A DNA stretch of 64,000 nucleotides from Yersinia kristensenii (GCF_900460525.1 NZ_UHIY01000001.1:4402001-4466000); one strand, 5' to 3'; counted from the stretch's first letter, positions 1 through 12,182 are shown. The notes: generated by a model not told the origin, from the letters alone. Program-made: numbers and translations.

Positions 1-502
1 CAAAGTTCAGGCCATCCACCAGACCAAAGAAGTTGGTGTTACGGTAAGTCGCCATGCCGTTACCACGTTGTGACAGGAAGTTGTCAGCACCGTAAGTATC
101 ACCACCGAATTCTGGCAGTACGTCAGTCCATGAAGTTACGTCGTACAGCACACCATAGTTACGGCCGTAGTCGAAAGAACCGAAATCAGCAAATTTCAAA
201 CCAGCAAAGCCAACACGGGTGAAGTTACCTTGGTCTTGGTCTTCCGCTTTGTTTAGATTTGCTTGATATTCCCACTGGCCATAACCGGTCAGTTGATCAC
301 TGATTTGGGTTTCGCCTTTCAGACCAAAACGCATGTAAGATTGGTCACCATCTTTGCTTTTGTCGTCAGAAAAATAATGCAGACCATCGACCTTACCGTA
401 CAGATCCAGTTTGTTACCGTCTTTGTTGTAAATTTCAGCTGCGCCTGCACTACCTGCAACTAATAAAGCGGGAACAAGCAGGGAAAGAACTCGAAGTTTC
501 AT
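1..502 (-). CDS. ompC: Outer-membrane porin OmpC (N-terminal part, cut by window edge)
   Basis: General trimeric porin of the outer membrane, passing small hydrophilic solutes. The gene reads leftward from an ATG at 502-500, and only about 167 codons of an expected ~360 lie in the window. The N-terminus is a signal peptide ([21 protein letters not shown]) followed by [19 protein letters not shown], the hallmark start of enterobacterial OmpC/OmpF porins, then [27 protein letters not shown] and FDYGRNYGV strand motifs. The divergent micF RNA at 827-917 is the usual neighbour of ompC rather than ompF, which favours OmpC. Regulation by EnvZ/OmpR is expected from the family. Confidence 0.93.
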   Translation of the reverse strand, partial: MKLRVLSLLVPALLVAGSAGAAEIYNKDGNKLDLYGKVDGLHYFSDDKSKDGDQSYMRFGLKGETQISDQLTGYGQWEYQANLNKAEDQDQGNFTRVGFAGLKFADFGSFDYGRNYGVLYDVTSWTDVLPEFGGDTYGADNFLSQRGNGMATYRNTNFFGLVDGLNF

Positions 503-631
503 CGTTATTATCCTCTAATTATTAGATCTAACTATGCCACTGCTCTTACGAGCATATTATCCCAATCGGGTTATTCTATTGTGGTAATAATATTAGGATT
601 AATCTATACAGAAAATGCTACGAAGTCTCGG

Positions 632-657
632 ATAATGTTTCATATGTCTATAAAGTA
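632..657 (-). promoter_or_regulatory. Possible OmpR-binding site upstream of ompC
   Basis: On the minus strand this AT-rich stretch reads approximately TTTATAGACATATGAAACAT. It resembles the ACATTTTGAAACAT half-sites bound by OmpR upstream of ompC and ompF in E. coli. It lies about 130 bp upstream of the ompC start codon, inside the ompC-micF divergent control region. The match is by eye and weak in the first half-site. Confidence 0.35.
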
Positions 658-814
658 TTTCAACATGTTAATTATAGCGAACTTTAACAGAATTTAAAAA
701 CACTATAAAATATAGCACCCATAATCAATAAATAATTTTTAACTTTATAAATCAAACACATATATAAATATATTAATAGCACAAATTGACAAGCAATATC
801 TAACATCGAGGAAC

Positions 815-820
815 TATAAT
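815..820 (+). promoter_or_regulatory. -10 element of micF
   Basis: A perfect TATAAT sits 6 nt upstream of the inferred micF 5' end at 827. There is no good -35 at the correct distance: TTGACA at 786-791 is 23 bp away. This is expected for an activator-dependent (OmpR) promoter. Confidence 0.6.
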
Positions 821-826
821 AAATCC

Positions 827-917
827 GCTATCATCATTATTTTACTATTTCCTTCATTGTGGCTCGCGCAGCCAGATAATTCGTTAGTGTTACGGCCGGT
901 CTTTGACCGGCTTTTTT
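827..917 (+). ncRNA. micF: MicF antisense regulatory RNA
   Basis: Small trans-acting RNA that pairs with the ompF mRNA leader with Hfq and blocks translation. The 5' end GCTATCATCATTATTTTACT matches the conserved first 13 bases of enterobacterial MicF, the part that base-pairs with ompF. The RNA ends in a strong Rho-independent terminator: GCCGGTC (895-901), loop TTT, GACCGGC (905-911), then six T. It is divergent from ompC and has a TATAAT at the correct distance. The ompF target is outside this window. Confidence 0.85.
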
Positions 918-1207
918 ATTGCCCGCGCCACATTATCAAAATGTATATTTATTATTTTGATAATACTTACACAATCAAATTATAGATAAATAATATAGTT
1001 TCACAGCTATATTTGAGCACGAATAGCTTAAATAATTAAGCACAATAATTAACCTGAACGGCTAATTATTGCCTTCATCTTTATTGGTTTTTTTTCATAT
1101 TATTGGCTTTGTCATTAGTGTGAATGCAAACTGAGCTACTGTGTAAGTCAGACAATATAAGATAAAACATCCCCCGATAATTTATGAAAATATCGGGCTT
1201 ATAGGAT
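918..1207. other. AT-rich intergenic stretch with one hairpin
   Basis: No open frame with family resemblance was seen here. The only structure found is a 7-bp hairpin, CCCGATA (1173-1179) with TATCGGG (1191-1197), just before the decayed gene remnants that follow. It has no T-run on the plus strand. Confidence 0.4.
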
Positions 1208-1339
1208 ATGAAATTGTCTAAGAAGCTCGCCGCTATTCAACACATTAACAGGAGGATAGTATTGAACTTTAACAATGCTGTTAAGGTTTATATGAAAATT
1301 GGAGAATTAGCTCGCTGTACTGGCCACCATGCCCGGTGA
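1208..1339 (+). pseudogene. Remnant of a MerR-family regulator (N-terminal scrap)
   Basis: An in-frame ATG at 1292 gives MKIGELARCTGHHAR and then TGA. MKIGELARxTG is the typical first turn of MerR-family DNA-binding domains, and the expected continuation (helix, wing, RYYE) is missing. The frame stays open upstream to ATG 1208. A perfect AGGAGG (1251-1256) lies 5 nt before an in-frame TTG at 1262, so a true translation start was probably once here. Interpretation: the 5' end of a MerR gene left by a deletion. The similarity is short and judged by eye. Confidence 0.45.
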
Positions 1340-1465
1340 TATGGGAAATAATTTGCTCGCTTTATTAGCCAGGTCGGCGCGATTAGTATGAACATACATC
1401 CGAGAGTAAAATTGATCTCGCTTGACCTCATCTTGCCAGCTATCCGGCAATACAGATTCCACCAT
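1307..1465 (-). pseudogene. Possible remnant of a HlyD-type secretion adaptor (C-terminal scrap)
   Basis: A 52-codon minus-strand frame from ATG 1465-1463 to TAA 1307-1309 has protein-like composition. Its end, KASKLFPISPGMVAST, resembles the C-terminal barrel of HlyD-family membrane-fusion proteins, where an (L/I)xPGMxVxVDI(K)TG motif precedes the end. The upstream part, with a DE-rich turn and a Y-x-R-x-x-V-x-T-(D/N)-R pattern, also fits that domain. There is an in-frame stop two codons upstream and no clear Shine-Dalgarno. It overlaps the MerR scrap on the other strand, so the two look like fragments meeting at a deletion junction. It could also be a chance frame. Confidence 0.35.
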
Positions 1466-1666
1466 AGCTTAGCTTTATTGTATTGTTATCATAAATCTGC
1501 TGATTGATTAATATTTGAGCAAGTCAATGATAAAACCGACAGCATGATGAACAAGGTGGCCAAGTATTGTGATAATCCAGATAAATCCCTTCGACCCGCA
1601 TTTCGCTTTGTGATAGAAACGTCTGTCTATATTTATTATTCGTATCAATCGCAGATCCTATACCTC

Positions 1667-2821
1667 ATGACCGCCAAAACACGTCAATCCATATCGCAGC
1701 CAGGTGTTGCACAGCAAATCTCGACTCGGCTCGCATTTTTTATCTCCGGATTAGGGATGGCTGCCTGGGCGCCGTTAGTGCCCTTTGCCAAAGAACGTAT
1801 TGGTCTGAATGATGCTTCACTGGGCTTACTGTTATTGTGTATTGGTGTCGGTTCGATGCTTGCAATGCCCTTGACGGGGGTGCTAACCGCTAAATGGGGG
1901 TGTCGGGCAGTGATTTTATTGGCTGGAGCGGTACTTTGTCTTGACCTCCCCTTGCTGGTTTTGATGAATACTCCCGTCACGATGGCACTCGCCTTGTTAG
2001 TCTTCGGGGCGGCAATGGGCATAATAGATGTCGCCATGAATATTCAAGCGGTCATTGTTGAGAAAGCGAGTGGCCGGGCGATGATGTCCGGCTTCCACGG
2101 GCTATTCAGCGTCGGCGGGATTGCGGGCGCGGGCGGCGTGAGCGCATTATTGTGGCTCGGTTTAAGCCCCCTGACAGCGATTCTTACCACCGTCGCATTA
2201 ATGATTATCTTATTACTGACCGCCAATAAAAACCTGTTACAGGGCAGTGGAGAGCCGCATGATGGCCCCTTATTTGTCTTCCCGCGCGGATGGGTGATGT
2301 TTATCGGCTTTTTATGCTTTGTGATGTTCCTGGCTGAAGGCTCAATGCTCGACTGGAGTGCGGTCTTCCTGACCACACTGCGCGGTATGGATCCCTCACA
2401 AGCCGGTATGGGTTATGCAGTATTTGCTATTGCCATGACATTGGGCCGTTTAAATGGTGATCGGATAGTCAACGGATTGGGCCGATACAAGGTATTATTA
2501 GGTGGGAGCTTATGTGCGGCCGTGGGGATTATTACCGCGATAAGCATTGATAACTCAATTGCGGCCCTGATTGGCTTTATGCTTGTGGGGTTAGGTGCAT
2601 CGAATGTGGTGCCGATCCTGTTTACCGCTGCGGGTAACCAAACCGTGATGCCGGCAAATTTAGCCGTCGCATCCATCACCACCATCGGTTATGCCGGTAT
2701 TCTGGCAGGCCCTGCGGCAATTGGTTTTGTCGCCCAGGTCAGTAATTTATCGGTCGCTTTTGGCTGCGTGGCACTGTTGTTACTGACTGTCACTGCCAGC
2801 GCCAAAGCCGTCACGCGCTAA
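1667..2821 (+). CDS. MFS transporter, YbjJ-like
   Basis: Twelve-helix major facilitator of the inner membrane, substrate unknown. From ATG 1667 the product is 384 aa. The open frame extends 41 codons further upstream, but that extension (MMNKVAKYCDN...) is not membrane-like and the family starts near TRLAFFISGLGMAAWAPL. Conserved pieces include the helix 1 motif GLGMAAWAPLVPFAKERIGL, GxLxxxWGCR after helix 2, GAAMGIIDVAMNIQA and SGFHGLFSVGG, which resemble E. coli YbjJ. It precedes rcsD by 22 bp but has no known link to Rcs signalling. Weak ribosome-binding site; start uncertain. Confidence 0.8.
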   Translation: MTAKTRQSISQPGVAQQISTRLAFFISGLGMAAWAPLVPFAKERIGLNDASLGLLLLCIGVGSMLAMPLTGVLTAKWGCRAVILLAGAVLCLDLPLLVLMNTPVTMALALLVFGAAMGIIDVAMNIQAVIVEKASGRAMMSGFHGLFSVGGIAGAGGVSALLWLGLSPLTAILTTVALMIILLLTANKNLLQGSGEPHDGPLFVFPRGWVMFIGFLCFVMFLAEGSMLDWSAVFLTTLRGMDPSQAGMGYAVFAIAMTLGRLNGDRIVNGLGRYKVLLGGSLCAAVGIITAISIDNSIAALIGFMLVGLGASNVVPILFTAAGNQTVMPANLAVASITTIGYAGILAGPAAIGFVAQVSNLSVAFGCVALLLLTVTASAKAVTR

Positions 2822-2843
2822 CCAAGGGAACTGCATTATCTTT

Positions 2844-5537
2844 ATGCAAAATAACTCGTTATCACCCAGTTCAGCTAACATTACACGTTGTTTCTGGCTG
2901 TTTATCGTATTGCTGCTCATCTCGATGGGGCTGTATGGTTACAACTATACCAATGCTTACCTGACAGAAAAAAAACACACATTGGCCTATATTGCTACCG
3001 GTTTGCAGCAGCGTATTGATGATTATCGTTACCATACCTACCAGATATACGATTTTGCCAATAATCCAGATATTTCGGACAAGAGTATTCTCAACGTCCA
3101 AGAAACCCGTCTGCGTCCTGATATTTATTATATTGAAAAACCACGCAAAAAAACTGATGCCGTTATTTTTGGTAATCATACCCCCGCGACACTGGCCATG
3201 ACCTTGCAGTTGTCGGACTATCTCGACAACCATTGGGGAGCGCAGAATGATACTTACTCGATGTATTACCTTAATGGCCAGGACAATAGCCTGGCGCTCA
3301 TTACCACACAGCCGTTAAAAGAAATTACATCGCGTTTTAAAGAGAGTTACCTGACCGCCGCCGCCGAGTCTCGGCGTGCAGAAATGCTGCAACAGGCCAA
3401 TACATTAGATGAGCGTGAGAGTTTCTCGCCATTACGGAAATTACGCTTTCAGAACGCCTACTATTTTACTATCCGAACCACCTTTAACCATCCCGGCCAT
3501 TTGGCGACAGTCATTGCCTTTGACTTGCCAATTAATGACTTAATCCCGCCGAACATGGCGCGATCAAACTTCCTCCTCCAACCCGACAAAACGCCTATTA
3601 ATGAGGGAATGGCACCGGAGGACACCACCGCTGCCAGCGTAGCGTTAAATGGCTATTGGGTTGAAGTCTCTGCACCACTGGCTAACACCTCACTGAAAAT
3701 TGTTTATCGTGTGCCTGTTACCGTGCTGACCATTGATTTATTAAGGAATAATTTCTGGCTGATTCTGACCAATATATTGCTGTTATTCCTGGCAATCTTA
3801 GGGGCCTATTTAGCTCGCCGTCAATTTGTTCGCCCAAGTTCAGATATGATTGAACAATTAGAGGCCCAGAAATCACTGAGTCAGGAAATCATTACCAGCT
3901 TGCCGCAAGGGCTATTGGTATATAACTTCAGCACTAATGCCATTGTCGCCAGTAATCAGATAGCTGATAACCTGATGCCGCACCTTAATCTGCAGAAAAT
4001 TGCACATATGGCGGAACAACACCATGGGGTGATTCAGGGCACAGTGAATAATGAAGTTTACGAAATCCGAATATTCCGCAGCAAGTTTTCGCCCGAAACC
4101 TACCTTTTCTTGCTTCATGATCAAGATAAAGAAGTCTTGGTCAATAAACGCCTGCAACAGGCAAGGCGTGAATACGACAAAAGTCTGCAAGCGCGTAAGC
4201 TCATGTTGCATAACCTTGGTATTGAACTGAATCAGCCCCTAACTAATCTAAATCAGACGGCTAAAGCATTACAAAACACAACTGACTTAGCACTGCGATA
4301 TGAACTAACGGCTAAATTAGTAGAACAATCTGAAAGTATTATTGAGCTGGTTGATAATATTACCCTGCTGACTCGCTTGGAAATCCAAGACTGGCAACCT
4401 GAGCAGCATAGTTTCTCCTTGTCGGCATTAATCGATAGCCTCCTACTGGAGATTCTTCCAGCGATTAATCAGAAAGGCTTAACTCTATTTAATCATTATC
4501 TTGTTGATATTGAACAGAATTATATAGGAGATGAAAAAGTATTACGGAAAATACTTTCGTTACTGCTGCATTATTCTGTTATTACGACAGCTTACGGAAA
4601 AATCACCCTTAATGTGGGCCATGAGCCTGGGCATCCAGAACAACTGATTATTCAAATAACTGATACCGGCGCAGGTATTTCTGATGAAGAGATCAGTAAT
4701 CTTAATTATCCTTTCCTCAGCCAAACATTGGCCGACAGATACAATCACAGTTCGGGATTAACCTTCTTTTTATGTAACCAATTATGTAAAAAATTAAATG
4801 GCCAATTAGAGATCCGCAGCAAAGTTGATATAGGTACTCGTTATACAATCCGGGTTACGATTGCTATCCAAAATGCGCAAGAGGAGGAGCAAGAGAAATT
4901 ATTGGATGGTGTGACGGTATTATTAGACATAACATCGGAAGAAGTGCGTTCTATAATCACAACATTATTGAATTCATTCGGCGCTAACTGCATTATTGTT
5001 GATGACCGCTTACCGGGGCGAGACTATGATGTAACCGTGACAGACAACTCACAACACTATGATAAATATACCTTATTACTTGCACCTGATGAAATAGGAA
5101 TGCAGCAGTTGCAGGATAATTATATTCGGGTAAATTATAATTTAGGTAGTGCAGTCATTGATGCAATATTATTATTAATTGAACAGCAAATTTTATCAGA
5201 CGAATCTAACGATGAGTCTGGATCCATTGTTGATGGTGATATAAATGCATATGAACAACAACTAAAGTCCAGTGACTATTATTCCTTATTTGTTGAGACA
5301 GTACCGGTAGATCTGAAGAAACTGTATACTGAACTTCAGCAACGTGATTTCATATCGCTTTCGCAGACCGCACATCGATTGAAAGGCGTATTTGCTATGT
5401 TGAATTTGCATCTCGGCAAACAACTATGTGAAACATTAGAACAGCATATCGCAGATGGCGATCGGTTGAAGATCGAAAATAGCATCAGTCAAATTGATTC
5501 TTTCGTCACCAGACTGTTGCAGCAAGGTAACCCATAA
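2844..5537 (+). CDS. rcsD: Rcs phosphorelay intermediate RcsD (histidine phosphotransferase)
   Basis: Inner-membrane protein that passes phosphate from RcsC to RcsB in the envelope-stress phosphorelay. It has 897 aa (E. coli RcsD 890). Transmembrane segment near residues 14-34, periplasmic domain, second membrane helix near 304-326, a kinase-like region without catalytic His (the H-box reads GIELNQPL, with Ile460 where His should be), an ATPase-like fold near 540-690 and a C-terminal HPt domain. The phosphorylated residue is His844 in TAHRLKGVF. The stop codon is 2 bp before the rcsB start, so the two are co-transcribed. The start agrees with the family length. Confidence 0.97.
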   Translation: MQNNSLSPSSANITRCFWLFIVLLLISMGLYGYNYTNAYLTEKKHTLAYIATGLQQRIDDYRYHTYQIYDFANNPDISDKSILNVQETRLRPDIYYIEKPRKKTDAVIFGNHTPATLAMTLQLSDYLDNHWGAQNDTYSMYYLNGQDNSLALITTQPLKEITSRFKESYLTAAAESRRAEMLQQANTLDERESFSPLRKLRFQNAYYFTIRTTFNHPGHLATVIAFDLPINDLIPPNMARSNFLLQPDKTPINEGMAPEDTTAASVALNGYWVEVSAPLANTSLKIVYRVPVTVLTIDLLRNNFWLILTNILLLFLAILGAYLARRQFVRPSSDMIEQLEAQKSLSQEIITSLPQGLLVYNFSTNAIVASNQIADNLMPHLNLQKIAHMAEQHHGVIQGTVNNEVYEIRIFRSKFSPETYLFLLHDQDKEVLVNKRLQQARREYDKSLQARKLMLHNLGIELNQPLTNLNQTAKALQNTTDLALRYELTAKLVEQSESIIELVDNITLLTRLEIQDWQPEQHSFSLSALIDSLLLEILPAINQKGLTLFNHYLVDIEQNYIGDEKVLRKILSLLLHYSVITTAYGKITLNVGHEPGHPEQLIIQITDTGAGISDEEISNLNYPFLSQTLADRYNHSSGLTFFLCNQLCKKLNGQLEIRSKVDIGTRYTIRVTIAIQNAQEEEQEKLLDGVTVLLDITSEEVRSIITTLLNSFGANCIIVDDRLPGRDYDVTVTDNSQHYDKYTLLLAPDEIGMQQLQDNYIRVNYNLGSAVIDAILLLIEQQILSDESNDESGSIVDGDINAYEQQLKSSDYYSLFVETVPVDLKKLYTELQQRDFISLSQTAHRLKGVFAMLNLHLGKQLCETLEQHIADGDRLKIENSISQIDSFVTRLLQQGNP

Positions 5538-5539
5538 CC

Positions 5540-6187
5540 ATGAACAACCTTAATGTAATTATTGCTGATGACCATCCAATTGTTTTGTTTGGCATCCGAA
5601 AGTCACTCGAACAAATTGAGTGGGTAAATGTTGTTGGGGAGTTTGAAGACTCAACAGCGCTTATTAACAATTTGTCTAAGCTTGATGCCAATGTGCTAAT
5701 TACCGACCTCTCCATGCCTGGAGATAAGTACGGTGATGGCATCACATTGATAAAATATATAAAACGGCATTACCCGGATTTAGCCATAATTGTACTAACA
5801 ATGAATAATAACCCGGCTATTCTCAGTTCAGTTTTGGACTTGGACATTGACGGGATTGTATTAAAACAAGGCGCGCCCGCTGATTTACCTAAGGCTTTGG
5901 CAGCATTACAGAAAGGGAAAAAATTCACTCCTGAAAGTGTGGCTAAACTGCTAGAAAAAATCAGCGCTAATGGCTACGGTGATAAGCGTTTATCACCAAA
6001 AGAAAGTGAAGTTTTACGGTTATTTGCTGAAGGTTTTCTGGTCACTGAGATTGCCAGAAAACTTAATCGCAGCATTAAAACCATCAGTAGCCAGAAGAAG
6101 TCGGCGATGCTGAAGCTGGGCGTGGATAATGATATTGCCCTGTTAAACTACCTTTCGTCTGTCACTATTGGCCAAGATAAAGAATAA
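5540..6187 (+). CDS. rcsB: Response regulator RcsB
   Basis: Transcription regulator that receives phosphate from RcsD and controls capsule, flagella, division and small-RNA genes, alone or with RcsA-type partners. It has 215 aa, the family length. Receiver domain with acidic pair Asp10-Asp11, phosphoacceptor Asp56 (VLITDLSMPG), Thr87 and Lys109. LuxR/FixJ helix-turn-helix at about residues 148-205 (LSPKESEVLRLFAEGFLVTE). It directly follows rcsD. A hairpin terminator follows at 6200-6230, and rcsC converges from the other strand. Confidence 0.98.
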   Translation: MNNLNVIIADDHPIVLFGIRKSLEQIEWVNVVGEFEDSTALINNLSKLDANVLITDLSMPGDKYGDGITLIKYIKRHYPDLAIIVLTMNNNPAILSSVLDLDIDGIVLKQGAPADLPKALAALQKGKKFTPESVAKLLEKISANGYGDKRLSPKESEVLRLFAEGFLVTEIARKLNRSIKTISSQKKSAMLKLGVDNDIALLNYLSSVTIGQDKE

Positions 6188-6199
6188 CAGTTGTCCCCC

Positions 6200-6230
6200 A
6201 ACCCGGTATTGTCCAGCAGTGCCGGGTTTT
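6200..6230 (+). terminator. Rho-independent terminator of rcsDB
   Basis: AACCCGG (6200-6206) pairs with CCGGGTT (6222-6228) around a 15-nt loop and is followed by a short T-run. It lies 12 bp after the rcsB stop codon. Confidence 0.7.
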
Positions 6231-6304
6231 ACCCATTTCTATCAATCCATTAATTATCGTTATAACAACCCTGCACTTTCAAATTCAAAACTATAAGCCA
6301 AAGT

Positions 6305-6487
6305 AATTAGAGTTGTAGGTAGGCAGCAAACGAGAGACAAATCGGTCGGGAAGCGATTTGAACAGCATTGATGCTAACCCGCAGGGTGAACCTCACGGAT
6401 GAGGCTAATTATTCCCAATGAGCTTACTCACGTAAGTGATTCGGGTGAGTAGGTGTAGCAATAACCCTGCAGCTTCAAGTACAAAGG
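6305..6487 (+). repeat. ERIC element carrying an internal insert
   Basis: Enterobacterial repetitive intergenic consensus element between the convergent rcsB and rcsC. The ERIC centre AGCTTACTCACGTAAGTGATT and GGGTGAG are near 6420-6450, and the end GCAGCTTCAAGTAC is near 6465-6478. The left arm (GTTGTAGGTAGGCAGCAAACGAG) is separated from the centre by about 77 extra bases (about 6335-6411). The same insert occurs in the ERIC at 17511-17680. The right end reaches the 3' end of rcsC. Confidence 0.85.
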
Positions 6488-6489
6488 CT

Positions 6490-9357
6490 CTAGCGCGCTT
6501 TCCGCACTTTATCGCCGTAATAACGCAGCATCTGGCGCAAGGTATCCAATGTGACTGGCTTAGATAAACAGTTATCCATACCGGCTTCAAGACAGCGTTG
6601 TTTACCTTCCGCCAATGCATTGGCTGTGACACCAATTACCGGGAAATTATGATTCAGTTGCCGTAAGCGCTGTGTCAGACGATAACCATCCATATTCGGC
6701 ATATTCACATCAGTCAGCACAATATCAACACTATTGGCATTCAACACTGCCAGAGCATCCAAGCCATCATTCGCCGTAATGACCCGATAACCTAAAGTTG
6801 TCAGTTGATCAGCCAATAACCGCCGATTAATCGGATGGTCATCCACCACCAGAATTTGCAGGTCATCATTATCATCCTGATTGGTTTTCGCTGCTGGTAA
6901 CGCGAGCGGGGCTTCTTCAACTGCAGGCTGTTCCTGCAGTATACAATCTAATAACGGGATGATTTCCAGCAATGTGGCGGTACTCAACAACCAATAACCG
7001 GGCCGTGTTTCTTGTGGCAAACCAATATGCTCAATGGATATCTGAATCCAGGTCGATAATGGCGCGTTTATTTGTGGTAAGTAATCACAAATAAGCACTT
7101 GATCCTGTAACGTTTGCTCATTGCTGTAACGTTGGATAGTGGCACCGAAATGGCTTAAAAGATCGAGTAAATAGCTTTCCAGGCGAGCATTGCGAATATC
7201 CAGCCACAATATCTTTCCTTGCCAGCGATCACTCTCCGGCAAAACTGCATTTTGGGCCTGATACTGACTTTCTTTCAAATACAAAGGAATACGAATAGCA
7301 AAGATACTGCCCATTCCCAGCTCAGAAACCACCTCAACATCGCCGTCCATCAAGTTGATCAATTTCTCACAAATTGCTAACCCTAAACCGGTTCCCTGGA
7401 AATGGCGCTGCACCCCGGTTCCCACCTGGAAGAAAGGATCAAATAACTGATTTATCTCACGTGAGTTAATACCCACACCGGTATCCCGCACACGGAATTC
7501 CAAATAATAACCGCGCACCCTGACTTGCAAAATAATGCAGCCAGTATCGGTAAATTTAATAGCATTGTTCAGCAAGTTAGAAATAACTTGTTGTAGACGA
7601 ACAGCATCACCCACCATCATCCGCGGAACATTCGGTTCAATAAAACAGTACAAACCCAAGCGCTTCTTCACCACCAGCGGTAAATAGTTCGCCGTGATAT
7701 GTGTTATTACCTCGACAGTAGAAAACTCGATCGGCTCAATTTTCAGTTGCTCAGATTCTATTTTAGAGAAATCGAGAATATCACTGATAATTTTGAGTAA
7801 TAGCCCAGAAGAATTGTTCATCGCTGTCACCAACCGCTCAACCCCGTGTGGCAACTCTTTGGTTTGTAATAAGTCGAGATTGCCGATAATGCCATACAGT
7901 GGGGTGCGCAGTTCGTGACTGACGGTTGCCAAAAACATGGATTTCGATTGGCTGGCCTGCTCTGCCGCCGCCGCCATTTCTTGCAATGACTCTTCCATTT
8001 TCACCCGTGAACTGACATCCACCAGCACACAAATCGCTACATTTTCATTACGATAGCGGGAGTGAACAAAGCTGATTTGTAGATTGTTATTATTACTGGT
8101 CATCACATCAACAAAGTTTGCCTGCTGCTCACAAATAATGCGGGTAATACGTTCACGATCCTCATTTGTCAGTAAATTAATATAGTTATGTGCTAGTTCG
8201 TTACTGAGGATATTGGTGCCGTCGCTGATGCGTAATATAGAAATACCCACCGGCGCAGAAGCAACAATTTTACGGTTAAATTGTTCATGTTCTTCCAGTC
8301 GCAAAGCATTATCTTCAGCCGGATGGAACATTTTCCGTTCAAACAACCAGGCCAGAGTGAATATCACCGCAGCAGATAACGCATTCAGCAATAATGCATT
8401 AAAAATTAATAGCTTGAATATGTCTATTATAGTTCTAACCGGCAAAGAATAGGCAATGCTGAGCGAGGACGGCAGTAAATTCTTTTTCAGAATCAGATAA
8501 TTATAATCATCTACATAACCAAAATAAGAGGGTGAATCAGGATAGTCATCCAACATTGAGGCGTAGCGCTCCCCGGTTGCAAGGCGCAATACGGGCTCAT
8601 TATTTTCATCCAGCAAAGTCACACCAACAGGTAGAGGCCCAGGAGAGATGAAATCCTCCAGCCGAATAGTCTGTTCTGTCCCCACCAATGCTTCTAACTT
8701 ATTGCCCGCATAAAGCGGGCTTAGCACATATAAGGTGCCAATTTCAGGCCGCACACCAGGGACAATCCAATACAACGGGCTGTCTTTATCCTGATTATTT
8801 GCCTCACGATATTTTGCAATGTGTTCATTCAACGACTTAAGCAGACTCTCTTGCTCTATCGGAACATTTCGAATATCGAAATCCACCATACACATGGTGT
8901 CGCTGCCAATAAAAAATATCCGGTTAAGATCATAGGCGGCCGCAAAGTTCTCTTTCCAATACAAGATAAGATTACTGAGAGAATCTAATGACGAGTGACG
9001 AGACGCATTAAGTGTGGCGCAATCGGCCGCTGGATTGAGTGGGTAATATTTGGGCGTGGCTTTACTTTTAATAAATGCACCAGCCGCGATATCACTGCTC
9101 GCAGTATTGTGGTTTAACCTGTTTTCCGCCATATATTTGATATCACGGATAATATCGGAAGAATGTCGAATATAGCTCTGTGCTAAATCGAAGTTAGTAT
9201 TATATTCCTGACGAATGTCAGATTTTTTCTCGTTAAGGATGTTCAGGATATAAAAAGTGGTCAGCAGTGCGCCAAGGGACCATAACATGACAGCCAGAAC
9301 CCGAAATAAGTAACGGGAAATTTTCAGTGTCGTGCGAAATGAAGAAAGATATTTCAA
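6490..9357 (-). CDS. rcsC: Hybrid sensor kinase RcsC
   Basis: Inner-membrane sensor kinase that starts the Rcs phosphorelay. It has 955 aa (E. coli 949). Membrane helix near residues 20-40, periplasmic sensor to about 310, second helix near 315-338, histidine kinase core with His481 in FLATVSHELRTPLYG, ATPase motifs (LNNAIKFT, DTGVGI, GTGLGLAI), an ABL-type linker domain and a C-terminal receiver with Asp883 (IVLTDVNMPNMDGY). It is convergent with rcsDB and downstream of gyrA on the same strand. The atoS-atoC region found beside rcsC in E. coli is absent here. Confidence 0.97.
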   Translation of the reverse strand: MKYLSSFRTTLKISRYLFRVLAVMLWSLGALLTTFYILNILNEKKSDIRQEYNTNFDLAQSYIRHSSDIIRDIKYMAENRLNHNTASSDIAAGAFIKSKATPKYYPLNPAADCATLNASRHSSLDSLSNLILYWKENFAAAYDLNRIFFIGSDTMCMVDFDIRNVPIEQESLLKSLNEHIAKYREANNQDKDSPLYWIVPGVRPEIGTLYVLSPLYAGNKLEALVGTEQTIRLEDFISPGPLPVGVTLLDENNEPVLRLATGERYASMLDDYPDSPSYFGYVDDYNYLILKKNLLPSSLSIAYSLPVRTIIDIFKLLIFNALLLNALSAAVIFTLAWLFERKMFHPAEDNALRLEEHEQFNRKIVASAPVGISILRISDGTNILSNELAHNYINLLTNEDRERITRIICEQQANFVDVMTSNNNNLQISFVHSRYRNENVAICVLVDVSSRVKMEESLQEMAAAAEQASQSKSMFLATVSHELRTPLYGIIGNLDLLQTKELPHGVERLVTAMNNSSGLLLKIISDILDFSKIESEQLKIEPIEFSTVEVITHITANYLPLVVKKRLGLYCFIEPNVPRMMVGDAVRLQQVISNLLNNAIKFTDTGCIILQVRVRGYYLEFRVRDTGVGINSREINQLFDPFFQVGTGVQRHFQGTGLGLAICEKLINLMDGDVEVVSELGMGSIFAIRIPLYLKESQYQAQNAVLPESDRWQGKILWLDIRNARLESYLLDLLSHFGATIQRYSNEQTLQDQVLICDYLPQINAPLSTWIQISIEHIGLPQETRPGYWLLSTATLLEIIPLLDCILQEQPAVEEAPLALPAAKTNQDDNDDLQILVVDDHPINRRLLADQLTTLGYRVITANDGLDALAVLNANSVDIVLTDVNMPNMDGYRLTQRLRQLNHNFPVIGVTANALAEGKQRCLEAGMDNCLSKPVTLDTLRQMLRYYGDKVRKAR

Positions 9358-9440
9358 TCTGATACCATGGTGAAAGCATCGCCGGGCAGGCTGAGTGGCC
9401 TACAGAATACACTACCCACGACTCATTAAAAAGTCAGCAT

Positions 9441-9466
9441 AAAAAAGCCAGCTCGTAAGCTGGCTC
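9441..9466 (-). terminator. Rho-independent terminator of gyrA
   Basis: On the minus strand GAGCCAGCTT and AGCTGGCT form a short-loop hairpin followed by six T, 35-60 bp past the gyrA stop codon. Confidence 0.85.
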
Positions 9467-9500
9467 TTGGTTTTAACAATGAATGAGTATCAACAGCGCA

Positions 9501-12182
<2,682 letters not shown>

